Below are positions 5,687 to 7,585 of a stretch of 7,585 bases of DNA, piece by piece. Origin of the DNA: Campylobacterales bacterium (GTDB lineage: Bacteria > Campylobacterota > Campylobacteria > Campylobacterales > Hydrogenimonadaceae); the NCBI GenBank assembly GCA_027067015.1, contig JAMOMS010000225.1, forward strand, positions 1-7,585, written 5' to 3'. The position numbers were made by a program, and so were the translations under genes. The notes under the pieces were generated by a model. That model was not told where the DNA came from and ran no database searches. It worked only from the letters and a program-made list of their open reading frames with translations. The stretch's first letter is position 1. Each line of letters starts with the position of its first letter.

Positions 5687-5911
5687 ATGAAATGGGTACG
5701 CATAGGACAACTTACCAACTATATCTCCATCTCCGAACAGACGGTGCGCAAACTGATGAAAGAAAACGTCTTTTTGGAGGGAAAACACTATGTCAAAAAC
5801 CCCTATATCGGGCATACCCTGTTTAATCTGGAAGAGCTGGAGACTTGGCTACTGCAACACTCCCAGGGTAGTAGCGAAGCCTTGAAACTGATGCAAATGA
5901 AAGATTGGTAG
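5687..5911 (+). CDS. Second AlpA-type HTH protein, candidate excisionase
   Basis: A 74-aa protein with AAGGA about 7 nt before ATG 5687, 9 nt after the traJ stop. WVRIGQLTNYISISEQTVRKLMKEN (3-27) is a helix-turn-helix; VFLEGKHYVKNPYIGHTLFNLEELETWLLQ (28-57) supplies the wing and last helix. The arrangement is that of AlpA/DUF-type MerR-like DNA-binding proteins that serve as excisionases. It sits directly upstream of the integrase, the usual place for a recombination directionality factor, and 8 nt before a paired repeat (5919-5940) that recurs at the end of the integrase gene and could be its binding site. It shares no clear identity with the HTH protein at 741-947. A regulator of int rather than an excisionase is the main alternative. 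Confidence 0.7.
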   Translation: MKWVRIGQLTNYISISEQTVRKLMKENVFLEGKHYVKNPYIGHTLFNLEELETWLLQHSQGSSEALKLMQMKDW

Positions 5912-5918
5912 GTTAGAA

Positions 5919-5940
5919 TGTCACCGTGGCTTGTGGTGAC
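5919..5940. promoter_or_regulatory. Inverted repeat in the integrase leader
   Basis: GTCACC (5920-5925) and GGTGAC (5935-5940) face each other over 9 nt, ending 3 nt before the integrase ribosome binding site AAAGGAG (5944-5950). The same TGTCACC/GGTGACA halves recur three times at the end of the integrase gene (7035-7066). TAGAAT (5914-5919) just upstream could be a -10 box without a -35. The repeat could be an operator, a recombination protein site or a hairpin next to the ribosome binding site. Confidence 0.45.
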
Positions 5941-5958
5941 TCCAAAGGAGTCAAAATA

Positions 5959-7083
5959 ATGGCAAGTATCTACGCACGCAAGGGTATCTTGCAGATCAAA
6001 TACAAAAGCGCGGAAGGCGGCTGGAAGCAAAAAAGCACCGGCTTGCGCGATACGCCCCAAAACCGGGAGCGTATCAAACGCGAGTTTTTGCCCGCGTTGG
6101 AAAAACACTTGCGCCAAAAAGCCGAAGCGCAAAACCGAGAGCCTATCGAACGCTATGCCAAACTCTACCTGCTCTCCAAAGAGCACCTGGCGACCTACTG
6201 GGAGATACACGGCAGGGTAGGGAAGATTTTGGAGTTCTTTAAAAACCGTGACATTCGTGAGATCAAACCCTCTGAGATTAGGGCGTGGATAGCGTCGTTT
6301 CAGTGCAAACCCAAAACGGTCAGTATGTATATGACCGACTTGCGCGGGATCTTTGCGATGGCGATCCAAGAGGAGGTGATGGAGAAAAACCCCTTTGTGC
6401 ATATCGCCAAGCCCCGACGCAAAAAGACTGATGAAGACGAAGGGCCCATCGAGCCTTTCAGTCCCGAAGAGGTAGCGCGTCTTTTGGCCAACGCGCCCGA
6501 TCCGCTGCGCAACTTCCTGGCGATTTCGTTTTATACGGGAATGCGAAGCGGGGAGGTGCTGGGCTTGCAGCTTGCAGACATCAAGCAAGACTACATAGAC
6601 CTCAAACGCAGTATATCAAAAGGGGTGGTTTCGACTCCTAAAACCGTCGGGAGTATCCGCACGGTGCCGATATTTGAGGTGCTACGCCCCTATCTGGAAG
6701 ACCAAATCGCCAAAGCCCGACGCTGCCGAAGCATCTGGCTTTTTTGCTATGAAGACGGGCGGCACTATTACGGCGTGGACAATATCCGAGGCTCCAAAAA
6801 GCGCAACGGCCCTTGGGCGAAACTGCTTAAAGAGCAGGGGATAAAGTATCGCAAAATTTACAACACCCGTCATACCTTTATCACCGCAATGCTCAAATCG
6901 GGAGAGATGAGCGTATTGGAGATTGCGCAGATGGCGGGACACACCAATACCAAGATGATTTTGGAGCGTTACGCCAAATATATCAAAGGGGAACACCTCA
7001 AAATCTCCAGGGCGTTTGACCCCTTCAAAAACAGTGTCACCACGCGTGGTGACAGTCGTGGTGACACTCGTTATAGCGTATGA
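5959..7083 (+). CDS. int: Tyrosine recombinase (integrase) of the element
   Basis: A 374-aa site-specific recombinase. ATG 5959 is preferred to an in-frame GTG at 5926 because AAAGGAG (5944-5950) lies 8 nt upstream and the protein then begins MASIYARKG, a usual AP2-like arm-binding start. Domains: N-terminal arm-binding region 1-55, SAM-like core-binding domain about 62-150, catalytic domain 165-345. Catalytic residues: Arg196 (TGMRSGE), Lys228 (beta-hairpin TPKTVGSIRTVPI), Arg304 (YNTRHTF), His328 (MAGHTN) and nucleophile Tyr338 (ILERYAKY). At the first histidine position of the H-x-x-R box there is Tyr301, a substitution seen in many phage and ICE integrases. The C-terminal tail TTRGDSRGDTRYSV is shaped by DNA repeats. 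The gene ends 44 nt from the 3' end of tRNA-fMet and reads toward it, which marks this as the element end and the tRNA as the probable attachment site. Confidence 0.93.
   Translation: MASIYARKGILQIKYKSAEGGWKQKSTGLRDTPQNRERIKREFLPALEKHLRQKAEAQNREPIERYAKLYLLSKEHLATYWEIHGRVGKILEFFKNRDIREIKPSEIRAWIASFQCKPKTVSMYMTDLRGIFAMAIQEEVMEKNPFVHIAKPRRKKTDEDEGPIEPFSPEEVARLLANAPDPLRNFLAISFYTGMRSGEVLGLQLADIKQDYIDLKRSISKGVVSTPKTVGSIRTVPIFEVLRPYLEDQIAKARRCRSIWLFCYEDGRHYYGVDNIRGSKKRNGPWAKLLKEQGIKYRKIYNTRHTFITAMLKSGEMSVLEIAQMAGHTNTKMILERYAKYIKGEHLKISRAFDPFKNSVTTRGDSRGDTRYSV
7027..7068 (-). terminator. Leftward intrinsic terminator built from GTCACC repeats
   Basis: Read on the minus strand, AGTGTCACCACG (complement of 7057-7068) pairs with CGTGGTGACACT (complement of 7033-7044) as a 12-bp stem, followed after one base by TTTTT (complement of 7027-7031). 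This is a good terminator for leftward transcription coming from the tRNA genes. The DNA also contains a perfect 20-bp palindrome (7035-7054, half-site TGTCACCACG) and a third half-site (7057-7066), so a protein-binding role is equally plausible. It lies wholly inside the last codons of int. Confidence 0.6.
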
Positions 7084-7127
7084 TGTTTCAAATTGCTTGG
7101 AAAGTTCGGTGTATTGGGAGTTTGCTT

Positions 7128-7204
<77 letters not shown>

Positions 7205-7223
7205 ACAGAAGATTGTGAAAGAG

Positions 7224-7297
7224 TGGATGGGGTGGAGGGACTCGAACCCCCGAATGGCAGGACCAAACCTGCTGCCTTACCACTTGGCGACACCCCA
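7224..7297 (-). tRNA. tRNA-Gln (TTG) with an unusually short anticodon loop
   Basis: 74 nt including encoded CCA. Acceptor TGGGGTG/CACCCCA with the weak U1-A72 pair typical of glutamine tRNA, D-stem GCC/GGC, T-arm GGGGG/CCCTC around TTCGAGT, discriminator T. The anticodon stem GCAGG/CCTGC encloses only TTTGGT, six bases, where a tRNA-Gln(TTG) would have seven (TTTTGGT). One T appears to be missing, and the total length is one short of the usual 75. Shifting the stem to obtain a seven-base loop breaks pairs for either a TTG or a TGG anticodon. This is either a one-base deletion, a homopolymer sequencing error, or an odd functional tRNA. Confidence 0.8.
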
Positions 7298-7332
7298 GTC
7301 TGAGAGGTTTACGTCGTTTGTTTACGGGCAGA

Positions 7333-7361
7333 ATTATAATGCAAAAGTACGGCATTGTCAA
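7333..7361 (-). promoter_or_regulatory. Consensus promoter of the tRNA-Gln/tRNA-fMet operon
   Basis: On the minus strand TTGACA (complement of 7356-7361), 17 nt, and TATAAT (complement of 7333-7338): a perfect sigma-70 consensus at ideal spacing, as expected for a stable-RNA gene. Transcription would start near 7326, about 29 nt before tRNA-Gln. Confidence 0.85.
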
Positions 7362-7372
7362 GAGTTTTTGGA

Positions 7373-7378
7373 TATAAT
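7373..7378 (+). promoter_or_regulatory. Promoter -10 box of ribB, Campylobacterota type
   Basis: TATAAT preceded by GTTTTTGGA, with no -35 at 16-18 nt (TTGTCA at 7355-7360 is only 12 nt away). T-rich DNA plus an isolated -10 box is the known sigma-70 promoter style of Campylobacter and Helicobacter. Transcription would start near 7385, 24 nt before ribB. It is back-to-back with the tRNA promoter. Confidence 0.6.
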
Positions 7379-7408
7379 TTTTCAAATTACGTAGAGGATT
7401 GAAAAAAT

Positions 7409-7585
7409 ATGCCGATTAAACGTGTGCAAAGAGCGATTGAGGAGATCAAACGGGGCAAAATGGTTGTCATGATAGATGATGAAGACAGGGAAAACGAAGG
7501 AGACCTGGTCTACGCGGCGACGTTCAGTACCCCGGAGCATGTCAATTTTATGGCCACGGAGGCCAAAGGGCTCATTTGCGTGGCC
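7409..7585 (+). CDS. ribB: 3,4-dihydroxy-2-butanone 4-phosphate synthase, N-terminal part
   Basis: 59 codons, open at the right edge. AGAGGA (7393-7398) precedes ATG 7409 by 10 nt. The translation has the RibB start region: a helix [20 protein letters not shown], then the acidic metal-binding signature [10 protein letters not shown] (about residues 23-32), then [16 protein letters not shown], the standard second block. The enzyme makes 3,4-dihydroxy-2-butanone 4-phosphate and formate from ribulose 5-phosphate in riboflavin synthesis, in the cytoplasm, with Mg2+. The window cannot show whether a C-terminal GTP cyclohydrolase II-like domain follows (RibBA). It is chromosomal backbone outside the element and has its own promoter. 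Confidence 0.95.
   Translation, partial: MPIKRVQRAIEEIKRGKMVVMIDDEDRENEGDLVYAATFSTPEHVNFMATEAKGLICVA

Noticed and set aside
5803..6588. Leftward 261-codon open frame antisense to the integrase.
   Set aside because: The plus-strand integrase has all catalytic motifs; the antisense frame gives no recognisable protein and crosses the boundary of two real genes.

Overview
The window looks like the integrase-proximal end of a small, densely packed integrative element in a probably free-living member of the Campylobacterota (Sulfurimonas/Sulfurovum/Sulfuricurvum type). The host assignment is an inference. It rests on moderate GC, AAAGGAG-type ribosome binding sites, a TATAAT box preceded by a T-run and lacking a normally spaced -35 before ribB, and the general look of the proteins. 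The chromosomal part is on the right: two leftward tRNA genes (Gln and initiator fMet) driven by a consensus promoter, then the start of ribB. The element abuts the 3' end of tRNA-fMet, the classical geometry for tyrosine-recombinase integration. Its other end is not in the window.

Layout, left to right. At 1-584 (minus) is the 5' part of a gene with an N-terminal helix-turn-helix-like segment. It is divergent from everything that follows and may be the element's regulator. At 585-740 lie two divergent promoters with repeated operator-like sequences. From 741 to 7083 there are eleven rightward genes, mostly overlapping or separated by a few bases, probably one operon: an AlpA/Xis-like HTH protein; a lambda-O-like replication initiator carrying four CCAA-N3/4-TTGG iterons inside its own coding sequence; a 93-aa unknown; TrbJ; a TrbK-like small lipoprotein; a 63-aa membrane protein; TrbL; a ParA/TraL-like ATPase; a TraJ(RP4)-like oriT-binding protein; a second AlpA-like HTH protein; and a tyrosine integrase.

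Taken together, the element appears able to integrate and excise (integrase plus HTH excisionase candidates), probably to replicate when excised (initiator plus internal origin), and to take part in IncP-like conjugation. The window, however, holds only the TrbJ-TrbK-TrbL block (minor pilin, exclusion lipoprotein, inner-membrane channel) and two relaxosome accessory proteins. There is no relaxase, coupling protein or T4SS ATPase. Either the rest lies left of the window, or this is a conjugation satellite that brings its own specificity/exclusion subunits and borrows a helper machine.

The most notable observations are the lambda-ori-like iterons inside the initiator gene, the isolated TrbJ-K-L cassette, a C-terminal peptide shared by TrbJ and the neighbouring lipoprotein, related inverted repeats flanking the integrase (the right one also forming a leftward terminator for the tRNA transcript), and a tRNA-Gln with an apparent six-base anticodon loop.
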